DNA from: Branchipolynoe longqiensis
Taxonomy: Eukaryota > Annelida > Polychaeta > Phyllodocida > Polynoidae
DNA length: 64,000 nucleotides
Assembly (NCBI GenBank): GCA_030323885.1
Contig: CM059194.1
Coordinates: 25,423,363 to 25,487,362 of the forward strand
Direction of reading: 5' to 3'
Shown piece after piece: positions 45,356-56,719 of the stretch. The stretch's first letter is position 1. Each line of letters begins with the position of its first letter. Below the pieces are notes generated by a model that made no database searches, was not told the origin of the DNA, and was given only the letters and a program-made list of their open reading frames with translations. Position numbers and translations under genes: made by a program.

Positions 45356-46160
45356 GGCTCTGATCATGGGTCGATTCAGTACCCGCCCATTTAATATTGA
45401 TCTAACCACTAAATGGTCCAAAGTTTCAAAATGTTGACATGGCCCCTGCTAATAGGTGATATTCAGTAGCCTAGAGAAAGCAGACATTATGGTTGCAGTG
45501 CTAAACAACTGTAACTAGGGACAAAACCTTGTTTTAAAATTAGCTAAAAATAGCACTCATTTGTTACACGGCATCACTCACTCTTTTCAGTCTTTACTAT
45601 TATAAGGCAACTCAATAAAAATTTAATTTCCACGTTAATGAGTTAAAAAAGTGTTTGTTTTACTGACAGATTCTTGTATCGTTCACTGTGGTTTTTTTTT
45701 TAGCCAGCTTATTAAGATAGCAAGTTTTCACATCTGTACATAACCTATCGTGCCCAAATTTTGTACTTGCGAAGAGCATGTATACAAAGCTCTTGCCAAA
45801 AAGGATGACAATAAAAATTAAATTTCCACATTAATGAGTTTAAAAGGTGTTTGTTTTAGTGATTCTTGTATTGTTCAGTGTGTTGGTTTTTTAGCCAGCT
45901 CATTAACACAGCAGGTTTTCCCTTCTGTACAAAACCTGTAGTGTCCGATTTTCATGTCTGACCATTAATGATGCACGTTTTTACCCTTATTTTGCAACAT
46001 GTGAATAGTACAAAGTCAAAATACAAACTTTCTTGCTCTAAATTATAACTCATTCCTCAGGAGATATTCCTCACAACACAGTGCATGTATTTTTATGACC
46101 ATGTTGCCACTTTTATTTTACGGCTATAGTGTAATGCTTTCAGTACCCATGATCTGAGCC
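45356..46160. mobile_element. 805-bp TIR element, GGCTCTGATCATGGGT termini, with internal tandem duplication
   Basis: GGCTCTGATCATGGGT at 45356 is mirrored by ACCCATGATCTGAGCC ending 46160. Inside, a segment of about 205 bp is repeated (AATTTCCACGTTAATGAGTT at 45629 and AATTTCCACATTAATGAGTT at 45822; TTTTTAGCCAGCT in each). No coding frame. Confidence 0.8.
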
Positions 46161-46845
46161 GTACACACGTTTAACCTTTAATCAGGACAATCCAGGAAGG
46201 GACTGATGATACTAACATGCTACATACCAACGTTGAACCACGCACGATAATTATCTGTGGCACGAATTCTGAGCACATTCTGCAATAAATGCACATATCT
46301 CACCACTCTAGAATGAATATCACAAAATAAAGATTTTCACTCTCCTGAAAACTGGCCAGAAGTGTCACAAATCTAATATTTGAATTTTTAAAATTTTTTG
46401 GTTGCAAATGAAACCCGGAAATCTCCCCTTTACATCTATGTAAAATATAAATTGAGAAGATAAAAAATAAAGGTGTAGCCCATGATTAAGCTATGTCTTA
46501 TGGCAGTATAACATGTGTTGTTGAGATGTAACACATGTTTAGGACACCCCACAGTCTGCTTAATAACAATCTAAGCAGAATTAAATAATTTCATACTTAG
46601 AAGCATATTAATCAGAAATATGTAGTGCTTATATTGATTTTTTTTAAAGTAATTCCCAGCCATGCTTTATTCACTGAATAATTAGTGTACAATATTTGTG
46701 TGGCATCCAGACACCACCGGTTACACATGTGACGGAAATTTGTAATGTTATTTCTGAAGACATCAATATTTTTTTTTTAATTTAAGCATGCATACATGTT
46801 AATAAACACTTCCTTTTTGATTTGGGAACTGTTTTGTTTGATATA
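46161..46845. other. AT-rich stretch, nothing recognised
   Basis: No open frame or repeat arms seen. Confidence 0.45.
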
Positions 46846-46847
46846 TG

Positions 46848-47160
46848 GTGTTCTCTGTGGTGGAGTGGTTAGAGTGTCTGACTTTTTTCTAGGTCAGACT
46901 GCTAATCTGAGGGGTGGTGGTTCCATTCCCCATGCCCCCACCTCTGCCAATTTGGATTTCCACCGCTGTGTATAACTTACAGCGTCATTAAAGGCCAGTT
47001 GCTCTCATACCATGTCGATGTGGTGTGGGAGGTTAAAAATCCCTTGGGTCGGTAAAAGTGTAGGCTGGGGCTTCCTATCCGCAAACTGTCTAATGGTGAA
47101 AACAAGTCTATTCAGACTTATCCATAATACATTAATAGGCAGTATAAATCTTTTTTTTAA
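46848..47160 (+). mobile_element. class-II-tRNA-derived SINE, copy 2
   Basis: GTGGTGGAGTGGTTAGAGTG head and the same body as 26765-27010, with an extra GGTCGGTAAAAGTGTAGGC segment. Confidence 0.8.
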
Positions 47161-47985
47161 ATCAATGCAATACAAGATGTTAATAAGGATTCAACCACGT
47201 CCCATATGTCATGTTACAAATGGCTGACTGTAAAATGCGGTTTTTTGGTACAAAAACACTTCATAACTAAAAGGACCAAAGTTGCACATAGTTTATTTTA
47301 TTTCCCTTATTTCTTTCATCAAATCTGAACATGAATATGAAAAGTATAAGGAAAAAAATAAGTAGGATGTTTTTTTTAATCGATGTTTTAAAATCCCATC
47401 CCATGCTGACCCGTTTTCAGGAGAGTGACCCCAGGATTAATAGTAGTAATACTCATAGCATGTTAGTTGTGTGTCTGTGTGTGTGTGCGCGCGCGCGCTT
47501 AATAGCAACGAATACATCCATACACCACCAGTTTCTTGGAGGTAGGATACAATCAAACTACAACAGCCTAATGCAAAATCCCTGTAGCATCCACTCGGGG
47601 ATGTCAATCTGAAGTATGTGCCTCTTACACTTACATCAAACTGTAGGAGCTGAAACGAGGCTAAATCCACCAAAACAGATATTCTGAGTTTCGCTGGTCC
47701 CTCAGTAGGGACTGGCGCTGTGACCCAGCTCGCCGAGTCACAGCTTCAGCGTACACACAAAAGTTGGGGTTGGTGCCCTTCCTCCCAGCCATCTTTCATG
47801 TTAGTATAGACCCTATACTTTAAATTCACTTTAGACCTATAGGCACATCCACTGACGACCAAGCTTGGTAGGATCAGTGCATTCATCCCACCCACCCCCA
47901 TATGTAGATTGCAATGAAATTATCACAGATAAAATGCTCTTTTGTGTTGTGTATTAATCACCTCCCACCATTATATATTGAGAAC
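47161..47985. other. unassigned stretch with a possible exon-like patch
   Basis: 47637-47805 is GC-richer and ends, on the minus strand, in a strong donor-like GTAAGT. No frame matches the phase of the known host exons, so no exon is called. Confidence 0.35.
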
Positions 47986-47986
47986 A

Positions 47987-47988
<2 letters not shown>

Positions 47989-48017
<29 letters not shown>

Positions 48018-48110
48018 TGTATGTATGTATGTATGTATGTATGTATGTATGTATGTATGTATGTATGTATGTATGTATGTATGTATGTATGTATGCATGT
48101 ATGTATGTAT
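47989..48110 (+). repeat. (GTAT)n microsatellite
   Basis: About 30 units with one GCAT interruption. Confidence 0.97.
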
Positions 48111-48311
48111 CTTCACTAATACACCCTTTTATCACAACCATGCACAGTTTACTTCAAGAGATATAATATATACACTTATTAGTTGTTGTAATTAAATAGT
48201 TTTGCATAGCATGCTAATTAACATTATTTAATTACGGTGATCTTATTTAGTGAGTGCTCATAAAAGACAACCATCCGATTAGTGTGTTTTAATTTCACAC
48301 AGGAGTGCCCC

Positions 48312-48612
48312 ACATGGATGGCCGAGCGCAGAAGATCGGGACGGGAGTTCAAATCCTGACCGAGTCAAACCAATGACGTAAACAATTTATATTTGTTGCT
48401 ACCGAGCCTGGCGCTCTGCATTACTAGGATAGGGCAAGAACTGGATAGCCGAGTATCAGGATAATGTGAATGAGTGGGAATTCAGGTCATGGTGCCAGTG
48501 GCCTGGTATCCCAGGGGGACAGCACTATAAATTCACCATGAGTGTGCACTGTCACAAGTCGGTACCTGTCCTGATATGACCTTAGATGTTGCCAGGATGT
48601 AAACCTGATACA
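48312..48612 (+). mobile_element. SINE, head partly deleted
   Basis: GGATGGCCGAGCGCAGAAGA, GGAGTTCAAATCCTGACC, then full body and tail. Confidence 0.8.
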
Positions 48613-48619
48613 AACAAAC

Positions 48620-49150
48620 TATAAAATGATGTAGTGGTGTGGAAACAGAAACGTTGGGAGTTGTGTTGAAGGCGGATGGGGTTAGGGAGTGGTGGGCTCT
48701 ATCTAGTCAGTCAGCTATGTGCTCTTTTCTCTTATGACACGAGTGAAATGGTATTTGAGGAATCTGCTAGTCCGGGACCAAAGAGGTCGAGTGTGGCGCA
48801 TGAGCATGGAGGTGGGTATGTTTTTTAAAACTATAAATTTCCTAGCCGTCCGACTGTGACTGCTACCTCCTGTATTTAGCTAAAAGAAAAGTTGCTCCCA
48901 TCCCCACTCAACAGATTTAATATAGACAGTATATAATAATACTCTCCATAATTATAATTATACTCTCCAAATATTTGGCTTATATCGTTAAAACCTCTGG
49001 CTGGCCAACAACTTAGCCTTCCATTTATATAGCTTGGTCAAAATGTCCAACGGGAGTGAGGGTGATACTCATAGTGGTGCTCGCGCCAGCTCGGTGGCGA
49101 CTCGCAGTGATTTTGCCTAGCCGAGTGCAAACCTAAGTCGTCCCAGTGGA
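48620..49150. other. unassigned stretch
   Basis: No open frame, arms or tandem repeat noted. Confidence 0.4.
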
Positions 49151-49152
49151 AC

Positions 49153-49434
49153 TAATGCCTGGCACACACCTCCCGTACACGATTCACATGCTAAAACTGA
49201 CTGCGCTTCACAACCCAACCCATCCCGTTTCGCGACGTACAACTGGCCGATTCATTTTTCGAATGTCTTGCGATTCGAGTTTTAAGCACTAAAACTGAGT
49301 TTTAAGTCGCGAATCGTAATCATCAGTGTCTTAGGGGGGTTACACACCTAAAGACTGAAACCGACTAAAACTCAAACTTAGTCGCGAAACGGGCAGTTTT
49401 AGGTTTTATACGGGAGGTGTGTACTGGGCATAAG
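49153..49434. mobile_element. MITE, CACACACCTCCCGTA termini
   Basis: ATGCCTGGCACACACCTCCC at the left, GGGAGGTGTGTACTGGGCAT at the right. The interior also pairs in part (CGAAACGGG with CCCGTTTCGCG). Confidence 0.8.
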
Positions 49435-49510
49435 CGAACTGAAGTGTTGGCAAGTGGAACGCTACTGGCACTCTGTTAAATAATATTTATATAATATAAT
49501 TTATATAGCA

Positions 49511-49871
49511 TAGTGTAGTGGTCTGCACTGACCTCTCAGGCAAGTAACCACATAGACAGGTAGGCGTGGGGAGTGTGTTGGTATCAGGGAGCCTAGGTGG
49601 TGTAATGGTTGGCACACTGGCCCGGAATGCAAAGAGATGTGGGTTCGAGTCCCGCTCTAGGCACAATAATTCCCATGGTCACGGCACCAGTGTCATGGGG
49701 GTGATGAAAATGGGAAATACTGTGCCTAGAGCGGGACTCGAACCCACATCTCTTTGCATTCCGGGCCAGTGTGCTAACCATTACACCACCTAGGCTCCCT
49801 GATATCAACACACTCCCCACGCCTACCTGTTTATGTGGTTACTTGCCTGAGAGGTCAGTGCAGACCACTAC
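49511..49871. mobile_element. 360-bp palindrome with tRNA-like arms
   Basis: Arms 49511-49667 and 49719-49871 are near-perfect reverse complements around a loop of about 50 bp. Each arm contains an A-box-like TGGTGTAATGGTTGGCAC and a B-box GGGTTCGAGTCCCGC. It is therefore a head-to-head pair of tRNA-derived SINE units or a TIR element built from them. A rearranged relative is at 35828-36350. Confidence 0.85.
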
Positions 49872-50142
49872 AATATTATGCAAATAGCTGATTTGGTAAT
49901 TAGCTTGGATTGTTTGGTACATAAAGAACCACTTTCCACCTGCTTCCTCGGTAAGTAAGTACACACAGAAAAGTTGTGAGCAACATGCCTAACCTGGTTA
50001 ACGCAGGGATAAGATCTCTAATTAAAATGGACGTGATGGATTGGAATTCCAGCTTAAATTTACATTGGGGGGGGGGGGGGGGGAGTGGCACCAATCCCAA
50101 CTTATGATGCATAAGTTGAAACTGCAACCTGACATATTGGGT

Positions 50143-50208
50143 TAGAATGCCACGATTTACCAAAACGGGAGACGGACGCTCAACTCATTCGGCCATCCCG
50201 TCTGGCCC
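50143..50208 (-). mobile_element. SINE head fragment
   Basis: ACCAAAACGGGAGACGGACG, then CTCATTCGGCCATCCCGTCT; head only. Confidence 0.75.
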
Positions 50209-50269
50209 AACTGTAGTTGGTGTTGTACAGTTTAGTGGATATTATATATATACTCAAATAAACTACATC

Positions 50270-51003
50270 ACGGTACCGACTGCGCATGCGCTGAAAACGG
50301 CGTTGGGAGCAAAGCAAAGGCGTACGCCCATTGAGTTTACCGATATGTGTAGGGCAAAACTGGCATTTTATTCCAAATAAATAGAAATACATGACAATTT
50401 GGCACAAAATGGTCGGAAGGATGCAATAAAATAAATATAATGAATATGTTTAAGACACCACTCTCCATAATTAAGCATTTTGAGCTAAGAAACTTACGAA
50501 AATAGTACACTTTACAGGCTGATGTTTACATCACCATTGATTAGCCAGAATTCTTGTTCTAAATATTAAAATGTCAAATGTGTCAACAAAACCTTGTTTC
50601 AAAGAAATATATAACCAATATCTGATTAACCCTACTCATTTTCTATTTCTACATATGTCATTAACCATAGGATATAAATAAAAACATGAATAAAATAAGT
50701 AAAACTGACTCTGGCTCTAACACTAGTCTGAGTGCCTAGATTTGTCTAAATCTAAATGCGCATGCCATAAGATGTGCTGATTTTATTGATGTAAAGGCAC
50801 TGGTGGATAAAAGATTAATATCTTTATTTTTTTTAGTTGGTATTCTAGGTTTCATGCAATGGCAGAGATGAGCTGAAACGAGCACATTTCATAGCTGCAC
50901 CCAGTGTATTCGCATGTGCTATGTGCTTTTGGGGAGGTTGTTTTGCTCTGAAGCATCCCACAATGCACCGCGCCGCTGGAACCGTGATGTAGTCTATTGG
51001 TCT
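50270..51003. mobile_element. partial copy of the TACTTGCAGTAAGGGTG element
   Basis: Collinear with about 3870-4622, from ACTGCGCATGCGCTGAAAAC to GTGATGTAGTCTATTG. Both termini are missing. It retains the TGCGCATGCGC palindrome at 50281-50291. Confidence 0.8.
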
Positions 51004-51470
51004 AAGTAAGACCACCAACAACTAAGATGGTTATGGTGTTAACTTATGTTAACTTATGAACGGTCCATACATGTGAGTGTTTTTGTTTGTTTGTTTTTTT
51101 ACAATCCTAACAAGCTTAGCGTTGGGTTAACCTCTCCACCCCCCGCCCCTTTCTCTACCCAACCCATAACAATTGTTTTTTAATATTTAAAAAAAAACAT
51201 TAATCAAATTTAACCGGCGTTATAGCTGGAAAAGCAATCCGAATATCGCTTGTACCAAAGACCTCTCATCCCGTCATTCACGAATTGTAAAAAAAAACGT
51301 CGACGATATTTATGGACAGTCCCTTCTGACCCAGAGCCAGAGGGGCGGGGTGGGGGCGGAGCTGGGGGCAGACTTTGGTATACCCCCGACTATATAGTAC
51401 ACAGCTGCCCTGCTGAACGCCGGGAGTGAAAAGCAGTCTTACACTGACGTTTCCAAGGTGACATTTGTTT
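51004..51470. other. unassigned stretch
   Basis: GC-rich patch at 51340-51380 (GGGGCGGGGTGGGGGCGGAG), possibly Sp1-like. No gene attached. Confidence 0.4.
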
Positions 51471-51477
51471 TGTTTTT

Positions 51478-51820
51478 TTCCGTTATTTTACGTCCTAGCA
51501 ACATATCAGCATGGGTCCGACTTGTGGCAGTGCCCACCCATGGCAACTTTATAGTGCTGTCTCACTTGGAAACCAGGCTGCCGGCACCATGATCCGATGT
51601 TCCAGTCACATTATCCTGATGCCATGCTAACCATTCCTATTAATGCCGAGTGCCAGACTAGGTAGCGACAAGCATCAATTTCATGTCTTCCCACCCCACC
51701 CCCCACCCCCCTCTCGCTCTCTTTAAAACAAAATAATTTTTTAATATTTAAAAAAAAAACTCGGCCCTGATTAGAACTCCCGACCTTCCGCCCGGGCCTA
51801 CTGGTTCGGCCATCGCGCAT
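51478..51820 (-). mobile_element. SINE with low-complexity insertion
   Basis: Tail and body, then a C-rich and A-rich insert at 51688-51760 before the head (CTACTGGTTCGGCCATCGCG). Confidence 0.75.
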
Positions 51821-51828
51821 GGTCCCAA

Positions 51829-52279
51829 GGGGCGTAATCGATTAATCAACTCTGGTCACCCGAGCCACTTTTTGGCGCATGTGTACATCCTGCAGACTCG
51901 GGTCGAATAATGGAATATTCGGGGTGAAAAAAATGGTGGCCCTTTTTTTTGTTTTTTAATAGCCGATATAATTAAAGCAAAATATGATTTAAATATTTTT
52001 ATGATGGTATAGTTTAGTGATATTTCCATTTCATTAATCTATGTTATTACCAAAAAAAATATGTATGACTGGTACCGGTGGCTGTTATCCTGCAGGATGG
52101 TACCAGTGCAAATGTGACGTCATCACTCCTTGCAAACCCCAGCCAAGAGGTGGGTTACTGGGGTCGGGTTGTTTTGCACATGGCACGTGCATTTATCGAC
52201 TCTACTTGCGGTGTTCGATTTGAAATTCTGACGACTCGGGTGACCCGAGTCACTTGGGTCGTGTTAATCAAATACGGCC
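51829..52279. mobile_element. TIR element, GGCCGTAATCGATTA family, copy 2 (inverted)
   Basis: Starts GGGGCGTAATCGATTAATC and ends TTAATCAAATACGGCC. Collinear with 2732-3195 in reverse. Abuts a SINE head. Confidence 0.85.
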
Positions 52280-52459
52280 AAGGTGACAACAACCCATGGT
52301 AATGGCTATGGAATGACTCTGAGGCTGCAGTGTGCTTTTGTGTGTAGACCCAGATAAGACAATAGAATCAAGTCGCAGACGATTCCCTGTGTGTGTGCGC
52401 GTGTGATCAATGAGTCAGCGAATGGAATCTTATACGATATATATATTTTTTTAAGTGGT

Positions 52460-52780
52460 TGGTTGGTGGGAGTTTTACGTCCTGTCAACATCTAAGGTCA
52501 TATCAGGACAGGTATCGACATGTGACAGTGCACACTCATGACGAATTTATAGTGATCCCCACTGGAAGACCAGGCTGCCAGCACCATCACCTGATGTCCC
52601 ACTCAGACACATTATCCTGACACTGAGCCAACCAGTCCTTGCCATATCCTAATAATGCTGAGCACCTGGCTAGGAAGCGACAAGTATCAGTCATTGGTTT
52701 GACTCATCCAGGCTTCGAACCCTACCATCTACCAAAACAGGAGACAGGCACTCAATTCATTTGGCCATCCCATGTGGTCT
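52460..52780 (-). mobile_element. SINE, full-length
   Basis: Tail GGAGTTTTACGTCCTGTC, head to CATTTGGCCATCCCATGTGG. Confidence 0.85.
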
Positions 52781-53282
52781 CTTTTTTTTTAATTGAAAAG
52801 AACTGTGATCTATTACCCAAATATTTTTCTTCTGACTATCCACACGTACTGAAGACACAGCCATTATTGCCACTTGCCAACCCAGTTGTCTGCGAAAGGT
52901 GATCTGAAGTTGCACAGTCCGATGGGTTTTGAGATTCTGCCACATTTCTTATGATAAATATATTAGTTTACTTCGAACTTACTTCAACAAAAGGCATGCG
53001 CGTGCACCCTCTCAACTGGGGGGGGGGGGGGGGCGGTATCGATTTTGCATAGAATCTTAGGACAAAGTTTTGAGCAAAAGAGTTTGCCCATTGACAGTTT
53101 AATGGCTATACTAATTCAATTTCAGAAAGTTTTTGCTCAATAAATTGAATTTTCAGTTGAAAGAGATTCTAATGAACACAACCAATGTAATTAGAATACA
53201 ATTGTGACAATTTTGAATTTTGACAGTATGTAGCAACTTACTGTTCCCATCATTGAAACTAAACACTCATACAATAAAACTA

Positions 53283-53834
53283 TAGAGGGTATTCCCATGA
53301 CGTCATCAACCAGAAGTGCGGCCATTGTGGCCATGGCAAACAGTAAACAACCTGTCGGTTGCAGTAACATAGTCCATAGAGGTAGATCATTCTTTCAGTT
53401 TTATTCCAAATTAATAGAAATGCAGAACCCTAACCGTATAAATTGAATATAATCTTTTCATTGAATATGTTTTCTGTATGTGTGCCAAGCGGTTTGTTTC
53501 TAGGTGGTGTAGTTTAGAGATATTTCACCTTTTCTGTATGAAGATTGTTCACGGCCATTGACAATGCATTGAGTTTGCCGATACGTGCAGTGCAACACGT
53601 CAATTTTATTCCAAATTAATAAAAATGCAGAACCCTAACCTTATAGATTTAATATAATCTGGTTGTTAAACATGTTTTCTATATGTTTTCCAAGCAGTTT
53701 GTTTCTAGGTGTTGTGGTTTCACCTTTTCTGTATGAAGATTGCTCACGGCCATTGACAATGACTCTGTTATTCTGGTTACTATCGCCACAATGGCCGCAC
53801 TTCCGTTTAGCGTGACGTCAGTGCATACCCTCTA
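53283..53834. mobile_element. 552-bp TIR element containing 204-bp-type repeats
   Basis: TIRs of about 50 bp: TAGAGGGTATTCCCATGACG...GAAGTGCGGCCATTGTGG against CCACAATGGCCGCACTTCCG...CATACCCTCTA. TA termini. The inside carries nearly two reversed units of the 204-bp repeat (AGAACCCTAACC at 53421 and 53629), although its termini differ from those of 30060-30843. Confidence 0.88.
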
Positions 53835-54107
53835 TGGGCACTTTTGGCGATCAGCATTTCGCATAAGGATACACCGCACGAGACAATCACATCCCACTGA
53901 CTCATGTGCTCGTGTTACCAGTTGTCAGTGTATGATGACTTAAGACGGCACATTCGTCAGACACAGTGTTGTGACCGTTACCAATACTATAATCAAAAGT
54001 CAGTTTCAGATCAGAAATAGTCCGACTGGGGGGGCAGAGTGATTTCAAACGGCTCGAAGGCTGAGGGGCCTTTTAAACTTAATCCGCCCACCCACAAAGA
54101 TTATTAT

Positions 54108-55145
54108 ACATGTACACAGCTATTTTACGATTCGCTTTAGAACTACATTCTGTTGACTTTGTATGGCACTACTGCCGTTCGGCTGCTACAGGTATAAACA
54201 ATTGTGTCCATCGCACATGTACGCAGCTATTTTACTAATCGCATTAGAACTACATTCTGTTGACTTTGTATGGCACCCGTGCCGTTTGGCTGCTACAAGT
54301 ATAAACAATAGTGTGCGTCGCACCTGTACGCAGCTATTTTACTAATCGCTTTAGAACTACATTATGTTGACGTTGCATGGCACTCGTGCCGTTTGGCTGC
54401 TACAAGTATAAACAATAGTGTCCGTCGCACCTCTACGCAGCTATTTTACTAATCGCTTTAGAACTACATTCTGTTGACTGTGTATGGCACTCGTGCCGTT
54501 TGGCTGCTACAAGTATAAACAATAGTGTCCATTGCACCTGTACGCAGCTATTTTACTAATCGCTTTAGAACTACATTCTGTTGACTGTGTATGTAACTCG
54601 TGCCGTTTGGCTGCTACAAGTATAAACAATAGTGTCCGTCGCACCTGTACGCAGCTATTTTACTAATCACTTTAGAAAGTTTACATTCTGTTGACTGTGT
54701 ATGGCACTCGCGCCGTTTGGCTGCTACAAGTATAAACAATAGTGTCCATCGCACCTGTACGCAGCTATTTTACTAATCGCTTTAGAACTACATTCTGTTG
54801 ACTGTGTATGGCACTCGTGCCGTTTGGCTGCTACAAGTATAAACAATAGTGTCCGTCGCACCTGTATGCAGCTATTTTACTAATCGCTTTAGAACTACAT
54901 TCTGTTGACTGTGTATGGCACTCGCGCCGTTTGGCTGCTACAGGTATAAACAATAGTGTCCGTCGCACCTGTATGCAGCTATTTTACTAATCGCTTTAGA
55001 ACTACATTCTGTTGACTGTATTGCACTCGCGCCGTTTGGCTGCTACAAGTATAAACAATAGTGTCTGTCGCACATGTACAGAGCTCTTTTACGATTTGCT
55101 TTAGAAGTACATGTTGGTGACCTTGTATGGCACTAGTGTCGTTCG
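54108..55145 (+). repeat. 107-bp satellite, about 10 units
   Basis: CAGCTATTTTAC starts at 54117, 54224, 54331, 54438, 54545 and so on to 55080 (one unit has 3 extra bases). Each unit has TTTAGAACTACATTCTGTTG, GTATGGCACTCGTGCCGTTT and GGCTGCTACAAGTATAAACA. Outer units are more diverged than inner ones. No spacer/repeat alternation, so it is not CRISPR-like. Confidence 0.97.
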
Positions 55146-55327
55146 GCCAAACAGAAGGCACCCCTGCATCAAGATAGCGTTTCAAGTTGCATACATTGTG
55201 GGCAGCTTGTGGCTGATTAAGTTTTGCAATCTGAAAAATATGTTAGCCTGGGAAACTTTACCGCTAAGATTTAGCAACGTCAACCAGATCCAAGTTTGTG
55301 TGGTTTTTTTTGCCTAAAGCCTAAAAC

Positions 55328-55332
55328 AAAAA

Positions 55333-55424
<92 letters not shown>
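55328..55424 (+). repeat. (GAAA)n microsatellite
   Basis: About 24 near-perfect units. Confidence 0.97.
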
Positions 55425-55585
55425 ACGTTTAACAGTGTGCGCATTTGGGCAACATGCTGTGGAAATATACTCGACCTTTTTGTTGTTGGGTTTCTTTTTC
55501 AGGACCGAGCTGGGAACTATATTGTCGAGTATACAGTGTATCTGCAATACTGATTAGTTGATAAGATAGCCTAGCTCAACTGTCG

Positions 55586-55928
55586 GTTTGTTGGTTGTTG
55601 GCGTTTTACGTCCTGCCAACATCTAAGGTCATATCAGGACAGGTACCGACTTGTGACAGTGTACACTCATGGTGCCTTTATAGTGTTGCCACACTGGAAG
55701 GTCAGGCCAGCAGCACCATGACCTGATCTCACTCAGTCATATTATCCCGACACTGAGCCGACCAGTCCTTGCCATAACCTAATAATGCTGAACGACTGGC
55801 TAGGAAGCGACAAGTATCAATTTTTAAGTCAGGGTTGACTCGACTAGGGTTCCAACCCGTGGGTTCGAATGTCACGATCTACCAAAACGGGAGACGGACA
55901 CTCAACTCATTCGGCCATCCCGTCTGAT
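55586..55928 (-). mobile_element. SINE, full-length, abutting the 4.35-kb TIR element
   Basis: Head ends CATTCGGCCATCCCGTCTGA; the TIR element starts 14 bp further on. Confidence 0.85.
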
Positions 55929-56719
55929 CACTGTCGGGTTGTAGTGAGGGGGTCAAATGCATATTTTGGCCTGACCTGGAAAGTGGCTCTAAAGTTTTTT
56001 TCTCAGTGTTTTCATGTTATATAGGTATTGTACTCTATGAAACTGTGCGATGGCATTCTCCCATCATTGAGCATTTTCATAAAACAAGTTTTATACAATT
56101 GCGGTTATCGGGACCCAAATTACTGATTTTTGGGGGGTGGGGAAATAGAAATATCCTTATTATCTAGGCCCCTATATTTATATTATCCAGTATGAAATAG
56201 GTTAACTCTGAAATTGACTCCTGCCAGTGGACTTCCCATATATAATATCCTGCTGCGACCTTGTGGCCTATGTTACAGGTTCTGTTCTGGAAGCCACCTA
56301 GTGACAAGAAATAGACTTATCACTCAACCACAAGGCTTGTTGATCCACACTTCATTCGTCATTTATCCCTTAATTAGTGGTTTCTGAGGATATGTCATTG
56401 GACAGCATGATGTTATGAGGCCCAGAGAATAGGTAGGTACCAACCAGACCACTGTTAAAGTTCATGTAAATGTCCAGCTACAAGTTGAAGTGTGTCTCTG
56501 AGTGATAATTGGTGAATTTGCTGGCTGAATTATGAACTCCTGGCCCAAAGGATATATCCCTGAAGGGCATGTATGTATTTATTGATGATATGGTCAGTCG
56601 TAACTTCGTTCTGCTCAGATAAGACATTGGAAATGAAGTGAAACTACTGCTTAAAGATCTGATAATTCTATTGAAAAGCAGAATTTAGGTATTACTGAAA
56701 ATTACTGATTTCCACAAAA

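Noticed and set aside
45047..48195. Met-Tyr-Val-Cys and His-Thr-Tyr-Ile repeat peptides
   Set aside because: By-products of two (GTAT)n microsatellites at 45104-45282 and 47989-48110.
54108..55145. CRISPR-like array
   Set aside because: The repeat occupies the whole 107-bp period without unique spacers, and the DNA is eukaryotic.
56166..56719. N-terminal coding region of the PIN/CXC gene
   Set aside because: The frame is closed by a TGA just upstream of 56720 and I see no family motif further left. It may be deleted or lie behind an intron that I cannot define.
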